Numbered from the stretch's first letter, positions 51,031-59,589 are shown. The stretch is DNA of 64,000 nucleotides from JAHEGP01 sp963751595 (GCA_963751595.1 CAVVVC010000006.1:246495-310494); one strand, 5' to 3'. Numbers and translations: made by a program. Notes: a model not told the origin generated them from the letters alone.

Positions 51031-52407
51031 TCAGGCGAGGCCCTCGACGGCTTCGAGCGCGCCCGCCAGCTTGTCCACACCAATCACCTGCATACCGGCA
51101 GGCGCCTGTTTGGGCATATTACTCCGGGGCACAATGGCCCGCCTGAATCCGTGCTTGGCGGCCTCCTTGATGCGCTCCTGGCCGCTGTTAACCGGGCGAA
51201 TCTCCCCACTCAGGCCGACCTCGCCAAACACTACCAGGTCACGGGGCAAGGGACGATCCCGAAAGCTGGAGACGATCGCCAGCAGCGTTGCCAGGTCGGC
51301 GCCGGTCTCCATCACCTTGACGCCGCCAACGACATTGATGAACACATCCTGATCCCCCACCTGCAATCCGCCATGGCGGTGTAAAACAGCCAACAGCATG
51401 GCCAGGCGATTGTGATCGGCACCCACAGCGACCCGTCGCGGGTGGCCCGCCTGGGAATCATCCACCAAGGCCTGCAATTCCACCAGCAGCGGGCGGGTAC
51501 CCTCCCACACCACCATCACGATACTGCCGGAACTGACGTCCTGGCCCCGGGAAAGGAAAATCGCCGAGGGATTCTTTACCTCGCGCAGGCCCTGTTCACC
51601 CATGGCAAAGATGCCCAGTTCATTGACCGCACCGAAGCGGTTCTTCTGCCCACGCAGGGTGCGAAAGCGACTGTCGCCACTGGCCTCGAGCATCAGCGAG
51701 CAATCGATCATATGCTCCAGCACCTTGGGCCCCGCCAGGCTGCCATCCTTGGTGACGTGGCCAACGAGTATCAAAATCGTGCCGGTCTGCTTGGCAAATC
51801 GGGTCAGCAGCGCCGCGCACTCGCGCACCTGAGACACACTGCCCGGCGCCGACTGGATATCCGCAAGATGGCAGACCTGAATGGAGTCGATGACCAATAC
51901 CCTGGGGGCCTGCTGCTCCGCCACCGACACCATGGCCTCGACATCGGTTTCGGTCAGCATCAGCAGCTTGTCGGTGGGCAGCCCGAGCCGCTGCGCACGC
52001 ATCGCTACCTGCTCGAGGGATTCCTCACCGGTAATATACAGGGCACTCAGCCCCCGGGCGAGAAAGCACAGGGTTTGCAGCAACAGCGTACTTTTTCCGG
52101 CGCCGGGATTACCACCGAGGAGTATCGCCGAACCGGGCACCAGGCCACCACCGAGCACGCGGTCCAGTTCGCCCATACCACTACTGACTCGCGGGGTTTC
52201 GGCAAGGTTGATATCCTGCAGCAGGCGTACGCTGCCGGTCTCCCCGGCGTAGCCGGAGCGCCTGGCCGCCGGCTTGTCGCTGCCGCGGCTGAAGCGCACT
52301 TCAGCCAGGCTATTCCAGGCACCGCAGTCGCTGCACTGGCCTTGCCATTTGCTGTAGTCAGAACCACATTCGTTGCACACATAAGCGGTGCTGCGCTTTT
52401 TTGCCAT
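51031..52407 (-). CDS. radA: DNA repair protein RadA
   Basis: 458 residues. N-terminal C4 zinc finger (CNECGSDYSKWQGQCSDC), RecA-like ATPase with Walker A GGNPGAGKST, the RadA-specific KNRFG (QKNRFGAVNELGIF), and a C-terminal Lon-like domain (VGADHNRLAMLLAVLHRHGG). It acts in branch migration during recombination repair. Convergent with ettA, divergent from the DnaT-like gene. Confidence 0.97.
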   Translation of the reverse strand: MAKKRSTAYVCNECGSDYSKWQGQCSDCGAWNSLAEVRFSRGSDKPAARRSGYAGETGSVRLLQDINLAETPRVSSGMGELDRVLGGGLVPGSAILLGGNPGAGKSTLLLQTLCFLARGLSALYITGEESLEQVAMRAQRLGLPTDKLLMLTETDVEAMVSVAEQQAPRVLVIDSIQVCHLADIQSAPGSVSQVRECAALLTRFAKQTGTILILVGHVTKDGSLAGPKVLEHMIDCSLMLEASGDSRFRTLRGQKNRFGAVNELGIFAMGEQGLREVKNPSAIFLSRGQDVSSGSIVMVVWEGTRPLLVELQALVDDSQAGHPRRVAVGADHNRLAMLLAVLHRHGGLQVGDQDVFINVVGGVKVMETGADLATLLAIVSSFRDRPLPRDLVVFGEVGLSGEIRPVNSGQERIKEAAKHGFRRAIVPRSNMPKQAPAGMQVIGVDKLAGALEAVEGLA

Positions 52408-52508
52408 AAGTGTGACCTTGCAGGCGGGGCCCGCTATTCTACCCGAAAGGCTGGCACTGGGTTTATCCGGCCTTTACAATTACTGGCCTTTCACCGCAGC
52501 AAACGACC

Positions 52509-53669
52509 ATGCCATCATCACTGATTCGTGAGCAGCATATCGTCATCCCCGTCTCCCTCGCCACCACCCTGGGGCTGGAGGAAACGGTCATGCTGCAGGT
52601 ACTGGCTGGGTGCTTGCAGCACCGCCAGGCTGAAGCCCGCGACGGCTATCGCTGGCTAAGCCTGGGCAAACCGGAAGTCCTGGGCTTGATGCCCTTCTGG
52701 AGTGAACAGGATGTCGACCGGATCAGCCAGCGACTGCAAGACCAGGGTGTCATCCGCCTGGCAAGCCCTTCCCTGGCGCTCACCGACGCCATGGTATTTG
52801 CCCTCAACGAAGCTGCATCGCCCGAGGAGCCAGCCCACGCGGCAGCGCAACCAGCAACAGCAGCAGCGCCTCCCGCGCAAAAGATCCGCCGAACCGGCTC
52901 CCGGCCCATTGCCAGCGACTGGCAGCCCGGCAAGGAGCTACTGCGCAAGCTGGAGGAGCTCAACGGCATCCCGGTAGAATTTGCGCTGGAACTGGTGCCT
53001 GAATTTGTCACCTACTGGCACGCTCGCCAGGCCTCGACGTTTTCCTGGGAATCGCGGTTTATGAGCCATGCCCAACGGCTGTGGTTACAACGGGACAAAC
53101 AGCTGGACCGCGAAGAGACCAGCCCAGGGCCCAGGCAGCCGGTGGCGATCGATGCCGCCTGGCTGCCCAGTACCGAGGCACTGGAAATCCTGGTACGCAG
53201 TGGCATTGACCAGGATTTCGTGACGGCGGCGGTGCCGGAATTCATTCTTTATTGGCGTGAGCGCGGCGACGTCTGCAACACCTGGGATAGCCGCTTTATC
53301 GCTCATATCCGGCGCCAGTGGGCCCGCTACGAGTCGAGCAACCAGTTCAACACCGAGCCCCAGCGCATTAGCACTGACTGGCAGCCATCGGAAGATGTGT
53401 ATGATATCTTGCGAATGGCCAATATCGATGTGGCTTTTGCACGAGAAATCTTGCCGGAGTTCGTCATATACTGGCGCGATACCAACCAGGTCAACAGCTC
53501 CTGGAACAGCCGGTTCTTGCAGCACGTCAAGACCCGCTGGGCGCGTCGCCTCAATGGCCAGGACCCAAGCCCCCATGACCAAGGAAAAAGATCTCAATCA
53601 GCAGCTGAACCGGACCGTCGCAGCTTTGTCGACAAGCACACCGACCAAAGCTGGCGCGAAGGACTCTGA
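52509..53669 (+). CDS. DnaT-like primosomal protein with three tandem DNA-binding repeats
   Basis: 386 residues. Residues 1-100 look like a winged-helix domain of the replisome-organizer type (IREQHIVIPVSLATTLGLEE...). After an Ala/Pro linker come three copies of a DnaT C-terminal-type repeat, at about 137-192, 216-272 and 290-345. Each contains W-x-P, then (V)PEF(V/I)xYW, then W-(D/E/N)-SRF...H and a closing W. In E. coli DnaT a single such domain binds single-stranded DNA during primosome assembly. Its last 95 bases overlap a lambda-P-like loader gene, and dnaB lies 2 kb on. Work at forks or restart is likely. Confidence 0.85.
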   Translation: MPSSLIREQHIVIPVSLATTLGLEETVMLQVLAGCLQHRQAEARDGYRWLSLGKPEVLGLMPFWSEQDVDRISQRLQDQGVIRLASPSLALTDAMVFALNEAASPEEPAHAAAQPATAAAPPAQKIRRTGSRPIASDWQPGKELLRKLEELNGIPVEFALELVPEFVTYWHARQASTFSWESRFMSHAQRLWLQRDKQLDREETSPGPRQPVAIDAAWLPSTEALEILVRSGIDQDFVTAAVPEFILYWRERGDVCNTWDSRFIAHIRRQWARYESSNQFNTEPQRISTDWQPSEDVYDILRMANIDVAFAREILPEFVIYWRDTNQVNSSWNSRFLQHVKTRWARRLNGQDPSPHDQGKRSQSAAEPDRRSFVDKHTDQSWREGL

Positions 53670-54243
53670 ATCTCGGCCCAACAAGGCCGCACTGATGGAC
53701 GTGGTGGACCGCCTGTTCGCCGAGTTCGAGCTGGTTTTCCACAATCAGTACAACAAGGCTTTTCCCACGCCGGAGAAGCTCCACTACGCCAAAAAGCTGT
53801 GGTTCGATTACCTGCGGGATTACCAGCCGGGGGTCATTACCGCCGCTGCGCGGCAGGCGATCAGGGAATCCGAGTTTTTGCCCAGTATCGCGACCCTACT
53901 GAAGTATTGTACCGGCGCCGGCACCAGCGATTTGCCCGACACCTACAGCGCCTACCGTGAGGCTTGCCTGGCGCCGAGCCCCAAGGCTGATTTTCAGTGG
54001 AGCCATCCAGCGGTATACTATGCGGGCAAGGCGGCGGGGTGGAATCTGCTGGCGAGCCAGCCGGAAAATCGGGCGCTACCGGTGTTTACCCGGCGCTACC
54101 GGGAGGTTTGTGAGCGTCTGGCACGGGGTGAAAACTTTGCCGCACCCACGGCCAAACGCCTGACGCAAAAGCCGGCAGCCCCTTTGGGGCGCACCGAGAA
54201 CCGCAAAAAAATGCAGCAATTGCGCCGGGACACGGGAATCTAG
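53575..54243 (+). CDS. Lambda replication protein P-like helicase loader
   Basis: 222 residues, close to lambda P in length. The block LFAEFELVFHNQYNKAF, KLHYAKKLWFDYLRDYQPGVITAAARQAI and ESEFLPSIATLLKYC is typical of phage P-type proteins, which bring DnaB helicase to DNA. ATG 53575 has AGGA about ten bases upstream and reads in another frame inside the end of the DnaT-like gene (95-base overlap). No other phage gene is near, so this is a resident chromosomal loader. Chromosomally adopted P-like loaders have been reported in Gammaproteobacteria; I recall the name DopE but cannot confirm it here. Confidence 0.85.
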   Translation: MTKEKDLNQQLNRTVAALSTSTPTKAGAKDSESRPNKAALMDVVDRLFAEFELVFHNQYNKAFPTPEKLHYAKKLWFDYLRDYQPGVITAAARQAIRESEFLPSIATLLKYCTGAGTSDLPDTYSAYREACLAPSPKADFQWSHPAVYYAGKAAGWNLLASQPENRALPVFTRRYREVCERLARGENFAAPTAKRLTQKPAAPLGRTENRKKMQQLRRDTGI

Positions 54244-54246
54244 GGA

Positions 54247-54504
54247 ATGAGCAAAAAGACCAGGACAAGACGTCCGCTGGGGGTAAAAGGTAGACAGCCA
54301 CAGGCCGCCAACGGAACCGAGGGAACTCCGGAATCTACCGATATTTTTGAAGATCGGCGGCAGGAAGCGGACCGACGGTCGCAATCGCTTCCCATTCCCC
54401 TGCGCATGTGCCGCCGCCGTGAGGACAGGCGCAAGAACACTTTTAATTCACGCCCCTGGTGGCTCCAGGTTAATTACAACGACGACTACAACAGCTGGAT
54501 CTGA
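54247..54504 (+). CDS. Small basic hypothetical protein, 85 residues
   Basis: Not recognised. Starts three bases after the P-like gene stop, so it belongs to the same transcript. Very polar and Arg-rich, with repeated D/E-RR units (FEDRRQEADRRS, MCRRREDRRK), and ends in an aromatic WWLQVNYNDDYNSWI. No membrane span or signal. Ribosome site AGGGA lies very near the ATG. Its position suggests a helper of the DnaT/P pair, or a nucleic-acid-binding protein; that is only inference. Confidence 0.6.
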   Translation: MSKKTRTRRPLGVKGRQPQAANGTEGTPESTDIFEDRRQEADRRSQSLPIPLRMCRRREDRRKNTFNSRPWWLQVNYNDDYNSWI

Positions 54505-54528
54505 AACCGCAGCAACTGCCAGCAAGCG

Positions 54529-55431
54529 TCAGTCGTTGCCATCTGCCTGCGCAGCGCCTTTTTTCAGCCGCAGGATCAGTGCCGAGGTATCGAGGCGCCC
54601 CAGCCCCTGCTGCTGCAGTTCGGCATAATACCCGTCAATCAGCCCGGCCACCGGCAAGTCCACACCCAGTGCCTGCGCCTGCTGCAGGCAGATACCGAGA
54701 TCCTTGCGCATCCAGTCAAGGGCAAAGCCAAAATCGAACTCGCCCCGATCCATGGTTTGGGCTCGATTCTCAAGCTGCCAGGACTGCGCAGCCCCGGCCC
54801 TGAGCACCGCCAACACCTTGTCGATATCGAGGCCAGCAGCACCCGCAAAATTGATTCCCTCGGCCAGGCCCTGGAGGATGCCGGCAACACAAATCTGATT
54901 GACCATTTTACAGCGCTGACCGGACCCTACCGGACCCATCAGGCTGATGTTACTGCCATAAACCTGCAGCACCGGCAGCGCTCCTGCAAACACCCCCGGG
55001 TCGCCACCCACCATGATGCTGAGGGCGCCTTTCCTGGCCCCCAGCTCCCCACCCGAGACCGGCGCATCGAGAAATCCCACGCCCTGCTCGGCACAGCTCG
55101 CTGCCACTTCCTCAGCCAGAGTCGCGGAGGTGGTCGTATGGTCGATCAATACCGACCCCGGTCGCATCGATGCCAGCACCCCTTCTTCGCCGTAGACCAC
55201 GTCCCTGACATCATCGTCGTTGCCAACACACAGCATCACGTAATCCGCGCCCTCTGCAGCAGCCCGGGGGGTCGGCGCCAGATTACCGCCAAATTCGCGC
55301 TGCCACTGCTGGGCCCGCTCGACACTGCGGTTGTAGGCAACAAGCCGGTAGCCACTGAGGGAAACGCTGTGCATCAGATGCCCGGCCATGGCATAGCCCA
55401 TCACCCCGAGGCCGACGAAGGCAGTATTCAT
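54529..55431 (-). CDS. Beta-hydroxyacid dehydrogenase family oxidoreductase (GarR / 3-hydroxyisobutyrate dehydrogenase type)
   Basis: 300 residues. N-terminal NAD(P) site AFVGLGVMGYAMAGHL, substrate loop FLDAPVSGGELGARKGALSIMVGG, catalytic lysine in KMVNQICVAG, and helical C-terminal domain. The family oxidises 3-hydroxyisobutyrate, tartronate semialdehyde and similar small acids; which one applies here is unknown. The ATG overlaps the stop of the CYTH gene (ATGA), so both are translated together. Confidence 0.9.
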   Translation of the reverse strand: MNTAFVGLGVMGYAMAGHLMHSVSLSGYRLVAYNRSVERAQQWQREFGGNLAPTPRAAAEGADYVMLCVGNDDDVRDVVYGEEGVLASMRPGSVLIDHTTTSATLAEEVAASCAEQGVGFLDAPVSGGELGARKGALSIMVGGDPGVFAGALPVLQVYGSNISLMGPVGSGQRCKMVNQICVAGILQGLAEGINFAGAAGLDIDKVLAVLRAGAAQSWQLENRAQTMDRGEFDFGFALDWMRKDLGICLQQAQALGVDLPVAGLIDGYYAELQQQGLGRLDTSALILRLKKGAAQADGND

Positions 55432-55904
55432 TCGTCAGCAGCCCATTCGCTGAAGGGTTTTTGCGCCAGGTTGACATTGAGGTAGCGCACGTCCCGGGTG
55501 ACCTCCTCCCCCAGCCAGGGTGGCAATTCCGGCCGCTGCTGCTCGGATTCCAGCTCTACCTCGGCAACGATCAGGCCTTTGTTCTCACCGTCGAAAACAT
55601 CCACCTCCCAGGTCATGCCCGCGTGTTGCAGGCAATAGCGCGTCTTCGATATCAAAGCGCCGGAACACAGGTTTTCCAGCATAAAGCGGGCATCATCGAC
55701 GGGGATGTCATATTCGAATTCAGGGCGGGTAATGCCACTACCCCTCCCCTTCACCGTCAGCCAGGCCCGGTCTCCGGCGAGCCGCACCCGCGCAGAGAGC
55801 TTGTCATTGTCAGCGAGGTAGCCCTGCGAGAACACGCTGCCCTCCCGCAACAGGGGCAGTACGCTGTCTTTAACCAGGTATTTCCGTTCAATTTCGTCCG
55901 CCAT
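55428..55904 (-). CDS. CYTH domain protein (inorganic triphosphatase/adenylate cyclase fold)
   Basis: 158 residues. The signature EIERKYLV opens the protein. Further charged strands RVRLAGDRAWLTVKGRG, EFEYDIP and VAEVELESEQ line the tunnel that binds triphosphate and metal. Single-domain bacterial CYTH proteins are usually tripolyphosphatases. ATG 55904 gives the family start; the frame to 55970 overlaps dnaB. Thirteen bases after dnaB on the same strand. Confidence 0.93.
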   Translation of the reverse strand: MADEIERKYLVKDSVLPLLREGSVFSQGYLADNDKLSARVRLAGDRAWLTVKGRGSGITRPEFEYDIPVDDARFMLENLCSGALISKTRYCLQHAGMTWEVDVFDGENKGLIVAEVELESEQQRPELPPWLGEEVTRDVRYLNVNLAQKPFSEWAADE

Positions 55905-55917
55905 TGAATTTTCCCCG

Positions 55918-57300
55918 CTAGTGTTCGTAACTGCCATGGGCGAGGTTCTCGAACCGAGTGTACTCACCAATGAATGCCAGGCGACAGGTGCCTATGGGAC
56001 CGTTGCGTTGCTTGCCGATTATGATCTCCGCCACGCCTTTCTCAGGGCTCTCTTCATTGTAAACCTCATCCCGGTAGATGAAGGCGATCACATCGGCATC
56101 CTGCTCGATCGCACCCGAGTCCCGCAGGTCGGAGTTGATGGGACGCTTGTTGGGGCGCTGTTCCAGGCCCCGGTTGAGCTGGGAAAGCGCCACCATGGGG
56201 CAGTTGAATTCCTTGGCGATGGTCTTCAGGCCGCGGGAGATCTCGGATATCTCCGCCACCCGGTTGTCACCGCGCCCCGGGATCTGCATCAACTGCAGAT
56301 AGTCGATCATGATCATCGCAAGCTCCCCGTGCTCGCGCTGAATACGTTTGCAGCGGGCGCGCACTTCGGTGGGCGACAGGGCTGGCGTGTCGTCGATAAA
56401 AAGTGGTCGATCCTTTAGCTTGTTGACCGCAGTGGTCAGCTTGGGCCAGTCCTCGTCCTCAAGCTTGCCCGAGCGCACCCGCGTCTGATTGATGCGCCCG
56501 ATGGACGACATCATACGCATAATCAGCGATTCCGCGGGCATTTCCATGCTGAAGACCACCACGGGTTTATCGTTGTGCATGGCGGCGTGTTCCACCAGGT
56601 TCATCGCGAAGCTGGTCTTTCCCATCGAGGGTCGCGCTGCGACGATAACCAGATCCGAGCGCTGCAGACCCGAGGTCATACCGTCGAGGTCACCAAAGCC
56701 GGTGGCAAGCCCGGTGAGTGAACCCTCGCTGTTAAAAAGCTCGTCGATCTTGCCCACTGCCTGACGCAGCAGCGGTGTAATCGATTGTGGCCCGCCGTCC
56801 TTGGGGCGCCCCTCGGCAATCGCCGCGAGCCTGTTTTCGACCTCGGCCAACAACTGGTCCGAGCCCCGCCCCTCGGGACGATAGGCGGATTCCATCGACT
56901 CCCGGGCGACCCCGATCAGTTGCCGAAGTACCGATCGCTCGCGAATGATATCGGCATAGGTCTGGATATTGGCCGCGCTGGGCGTATTCTTGACCAGCTC
57001 GCCAAGATAGGTAATGCCGCCCACCTGCTCCAGTTCGCCCCGCGTTTCAAGGGCCTCTGAAAGGGTAATCACATCCAGCGGTTGCTTGGCTTCCACCAGG
57101 CCGCTCATGGTGGTAAAGACCAATTGATGGTCCGGGCGGTAAAAGTCTTCGGCCATCACCCGGTCAGCAACGTCGTCCCAGCTTTCCGGCGACAGCATCA
57201 GCCCCCCCAGAACCGACTGTTCCGCCTCCACCGAATGGGGGGGAATCTTGAGACGCTCTACCTCTGTGTCCCGGCGGCTGGCCGGGGCGTTATCAACCAT
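55918..57300 (-). CDS. dnaB: Replicative DNA helicase
   Basis: 460 residues. N-terminal domain (PPHSVEAEQSVLGGLMLSPESWDDVAD), linker, and RecA-like motor with Walker A ARPSMGKTSFAMN, MIDYLQLMQ (Walker B) and LSQLNRGLEQRPNKRP. It unwinds DNA at forks. It is the target of the P-like loader encoded 1.7 kb away on the other strand. ATG 57300 has only a distant AGG. Located after rplI but separated from it by a terminator. Confidence 0.97.
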   Translation of the reverse strand: MVDNAPASRRDTEVERLKIPPHSVEAEQSVLGGLMLSPESWDDVADRVMAEDFYRPDHQLVFTTMSGLVEAKQPLDVITLSEALETRGELEQVGGITYLGELVKNTPSAANIQTYADIIRERSVLRQLIGVARESMESAYRPEGRGSDQLLAEVENRLAAIAEGRPKDGGPQSITPLLRQAVGKIDELFNSEGSLTGLATGFGDLDGMTSGLQRSDLVIVAARPSMGKTSFAMNLVEHAAMHNDKPVVVFSMEMPAESLIMRMMSSIGRINQTRVRSGKLEDEDWPKLTTAVNKLKDRPLFIDDTPALSPTEVRARCKRIQREHGELAMIMIDYLQLMQIPGRGDNRVAEISEISRGLKTIAKEFNCPMVALSQLNRGLEQRPNKRPINSDLRDSGAIEQDADVIAFIYRDEVYNEESPEKGVAEIIIGKQRNGPIGTCRLAFIGEYTRFENLAHGSYEH

Positions 57301-57353
57301 GATGGCTACGAACCTGTCTGTAACCCAGCGGGAATTGTGGAGCAATTACAGGC

Positions 57354-57391
57354 AAAAAAAAAGCACCGCCGGCGCAACCCGGCAGTGCTTT
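57354..57391 (-). terminator. Rho-independent terminator after rplI
   Basis: Minus strand AAGCACTGCCGG / CCGGCGGTGCTT (one mismatch) with a short loop, followed by nine T. It closes the rpsF-rpsR-rplI operon 15 bases after the rplI stop, so dnaB must be read by another promoter or by read-through. Confidence 0.9.
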
Positions 57392-57405
57392 GATGGCGGC
57401 CTCGC

Positions 57406-57852
57406 TCACTGTCCGGTAACAGCGATGCTCACGGCGGCCTCGACTTCGGTATGCAGGTGCACCAGCACCTGGTACTCACCGAGCTCGCGGATCGGCCCCT
57501 GGGGCATCCTCACCTCACTCTTGCTGACCTCGACACCGGCGGCGGTGATGGCATCCGCTACATCGCGGGGGCCCACCGAGCCGAACAGTTTTCCGCCTTC
57601 ACCGGCCTGCGCCTCGATCGTAAGGCTCAACTCAACCAGCGCATCAGCGCGGGTCTGGGCCGCTGACTGCTTCTCCCTGGCTGAGGCCTCGAGCTCTGCT
57701 CGCCGGGCTTCAAAGCTTGCCGTGTTCGCCTCGGTAGCGGCCACGGCCTTGCCGAAAGGCAGCAGGTAATTGCGCCCGTATCCGGCCTTTACCTTGACCT
57801 TATCGCCAAGGTCTCCCAACTTACCCATGTTTTCGAGCAAAATAACTTCCAT
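57406..57852 (-). CDS. rplI: 50S ribosomal protein L9
   Basis: 148 residues. MEVILLENMGKLGDLGDKVKVKAGYGRNYLLPFGKAV is the L9 N-terminal domain, with a long helix and then the C-terminal domain ending LHTEVEAAVSIAV. The start at 57852 (AGAGG nine bases upstream) gives the family start. Confidence 0.98.
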   Translation of the reverse strand: MEVILLENMGKLGDLGDKVKVKAGYGRNYLLPFGKAVAATEANTASFEARRAELEASAREKQSAAQTRADALVELSLTIEAQAGEGGKLFGSVGPRDVADAITAAGVEVSKSEVRMPQGPIRELGEYQVLVHLHTEVEAAVSIAVTGQ

Positions 57853-57879
57853 TGCAGCCAACCTCTGTCTAAATGTGTA

Positions 57880-58746
57880 TCAAGCGCCACCGGCTGGATT
57901 GGCCGGGCGCTGCCTGAAATTTGCCCAGCTATCGATCATGCCAGCCAGGATAACCAATTCTTTTACCGGGTTGATCAACACCAGCAAACTGTAAAACACC
58001 ACCAGCCAGCGGGTTTTCCACTGTTTGATGGCTACCATCCCATGGACCAGGCTTATCCCCGCCACCAGCAGCGGCAACGCCGCAAGGTAGGCCCACACGA
58101 TCCAGCCAGCCCCCTGCAGCAGGCAGGCCACGGATATCAGGGCGAGGGGCAAGGCCAGACTCACCGGTAATCGAATGCGGTGAAATTCCTGCCGAAACCC
58201 GCCCGGATTGTAAAGCTGCGCCTGCCAGTAGCGCGCCAGCAACACGCACACCACCACAGTGCAAGCGTTGATCAGTGCGAACACCCCGGCGATGAATTCT
58301 GCCGTCGGCGGGCCGATGGGCAAGCTGGTGCCCTGCTCCGCCATTTGCGCCTGCCACTGGGCAAAAATATCGTCGACCACCTGCTTGATCATGGCAATGT
58401 AATCGCCGGCAAACAGCAACAGCACCCCACCGGTGATCAATCCGCACAGACTGGCTCCAAGCAAGGTTGCCGGCCAGGAAACGGTTTGTCGAAGCACCGC
58501 CGCGCAAGCGAAACTGCCGAGCAGTGCAGCCAGCGGTGCAAATTCCTTAGCGACGTACAACACCGCGGCCGCAGGCAGAATGGCCCAGACCAGGATCTGC
58601 AGCCCCTCGGACACCCCCCGGCGCAGGGTCACCAGTGCCACCGCGGCCGCACCCACCCAGAAGAACAACACCGTGCCGGCGGTCAGACAGCTAACGATCA
58701 GCGCCTGGGTCCGACCCCGCATGATAAATTCGGCCAAGCGTTGCAT
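57880..58746 (-). CDS. Polytopic membrane protein encoded between rpsR and rplI
   Basis: 288 residues with about eight membrane helices and no recognised catalytic motif. Start MQRLAEFIMRGRTQAL, with GGGGAG five bases upstream. The insertion of a DUF2232/YybS-like membrane protein between rpsR and rplI is known in many Gammaproteobacteria; family assignment here is from layout and length, not from a motif. It is spaced 23 bases from rpsR and 27 from rplI, clearly in the ribosomal operon. Function unknown. Confidence 0.75.
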   Translation of the reverse strand: MQRLAEFIMRGRTQALIVSCLTAGTVLFFWVGAAAVALVTLRRGVSEGLQILVWAILPAAAVLYVAKEFAPLAALLGSFACAAVLRQTVSWPATLLGASLCGLITGGVLLLFAGDYIAMIKQVVDDIFAQWQAQMAEQGTSLPIGPPTAEFIAGVFALINACTVVVCVLLARYWQAQLYNPGGFRQEFHRIRLPVSLALPLALISVACLLQGAGWIVWAYLAALPLLVAGISLVHGMVAIKQWKTRWLVVFYSLLVLINPVKELVILAGMIDSWANFRQRPANPAGGA

Positions 58747-58769
58747 GGCAACTCCCCGGAGACCCGCTA

Positions 58770-58997
58770 CTACTGATGCGTGTCGCTGTAAGGGAGCAAT
58801 GCCAGGTAGCGAGCGCGCTTGATGGCTGTCGAAAGCTGACGCTGGTAGCGAGCCTTGGTACCTGTGATCCGGCTGGGAACGATCTTGCCAGTCTCGGAGA
58901 CATACGCCTTGAGGGTTTCAAGATCCTTGTAATCGATTTCTTTGACGCCTTCAGCCGTAAAACGGCAGAACTTGCGACGACGGAAAAAACGTGCCAT
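58770..58997 (-). CDS. rpsR: 30S ribosomal protein S18
   Basis: 75 residues: MARFFRRRKFCRFTAEGVKE, then YVSETGKIVPSRITGTKARY and IKRARYLALLPYSDTHQ, all standard for S18, which pairs with S6 in the small subunit. GAGGAA precedes the ATG. Thirty bases after rpsF. Confidence 0.98.
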   Translation of the reverse strand: MARFFRRRKFCRFTAEGVKEIDYKDLETLKAYVSETGKIVPSRITGTKARYQRQLSTAIKRARYLALLPYSDTHQ

Positions 58998-59027
58998 GAC
59001 AATTCCTCTTTGATTATCTACCGCAGG

Positions 59028-59465
59028 CTATTCTTCAGTGCCGGCATCGGTTTCGCCGGCCTTGGCTTCGGTACCACTCGCTTCAGCGGGAGCCGGCTTT
59101 TCTTCGCGGGGCGCCGGGCGCGGTGGACGACGGTCGCGGCTGTCGCGCTCGGCCTTGAGAATCGGCGATTCCACAGCGACGGCTTCGTCACGACGAATCA
59201 CCATATTGCGCAATACCGCATCGTTGTAGCGGAAGTTGGTAGCCAGTTCGTCCAACGCGGCCTGGGAGGCTTCAACATTCATCAGCACATAATGCGCCTT
59301 GTGAATCTTGTCGATGGGATATGCCAGCTGGCGACGACCCCAGTCTTCGAGACGATGGACGCTGCCGCCATCATCAGCGATGAGCTTGGAGTAACGCTCG
59401 ATCATTGCTGGAACTTGCTCGCTCTGGTCCGGATGCACCAGAAACACGATCTCATAGTGACGCAT
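59028..59465 (-). CDS. rpsF: 30S ribosomal protein S6
   Basis: 145 residues. MRHYEIVFLVHPDQSEQVPAMIERY, RLEDWGRRQLAYPIDKIHKAHYVLMNVEA and NDAVLRNMVIRRDEA are the S6 core. The acidic, Pro/Glu/Ala-rich tail (about residues 100-145) is longer than the core needs and is common in this lineage. GAGGAG lies five bases before ATG 59465. First gene of the operon, with an S6:S18-like hairpin in its leader. Confidence 0.98.
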   Translation of the reverse strand: MRHYEIVFLVHPDQSEQVPAMIERYSKLIADDGGSVHRLEDWGRRQLAYPIDKIHKAHYVLMNVEASQAALDELATNFRYNDAVLRNMVIRRDEAVAVESPILKAERDSRDRRPPRPAPREEKPAPAEASGTEAKAGETDAGTEE

Positions 59466-59488
59466 AAGTACTCCTCTTGGATTCAACA

Positions 59489-59510
59489 GCCTCCTGCGGT
59501 GCAGTGAGGC
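59489..59510 (-). promoter_or_regulatory. Candidate S6:S18-binding leader hairpin
   Basis: In the rpsF leader, 24 bases before the ATG: GCCTC, TGC, loop-side ACC, GCA, then GAGGC. Nested short stems present a CACCG with the CCG triplet that defines the known S6:S18 autoregulatory motif. The resemblance is by eye. Confidence 0.45.
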
Positions 59511-59550
59511 AAGGAGATCAGTTTGTAGGCCCCAATTTCGGGGAGCACGC

Positions 59551-59579
59551 ATTCTATAGATGCCCCCCACGGGTTTCAA
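59551..59579 (-). promoter_or_regulatory. Predicted promoter of the rpsF operon
   Basis: Minus strand TTGAAA (59574-59579), 17 bases, TAGAAT (59551-59556), placed between the rlmB stop (59590) and rpsF. Confidence 0.7.
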
Positions 59580-59589
59580 GGCTTTGTGG

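Noticed and set aside
53257..53574. N-terminal extension of the lambda-P-like protein (106 more codons in frame)
   Set aside because: The extra sequence lies fully inside the DnaT-like gene in another frame, looks like shadow composition, and gives a length beyond the P family.
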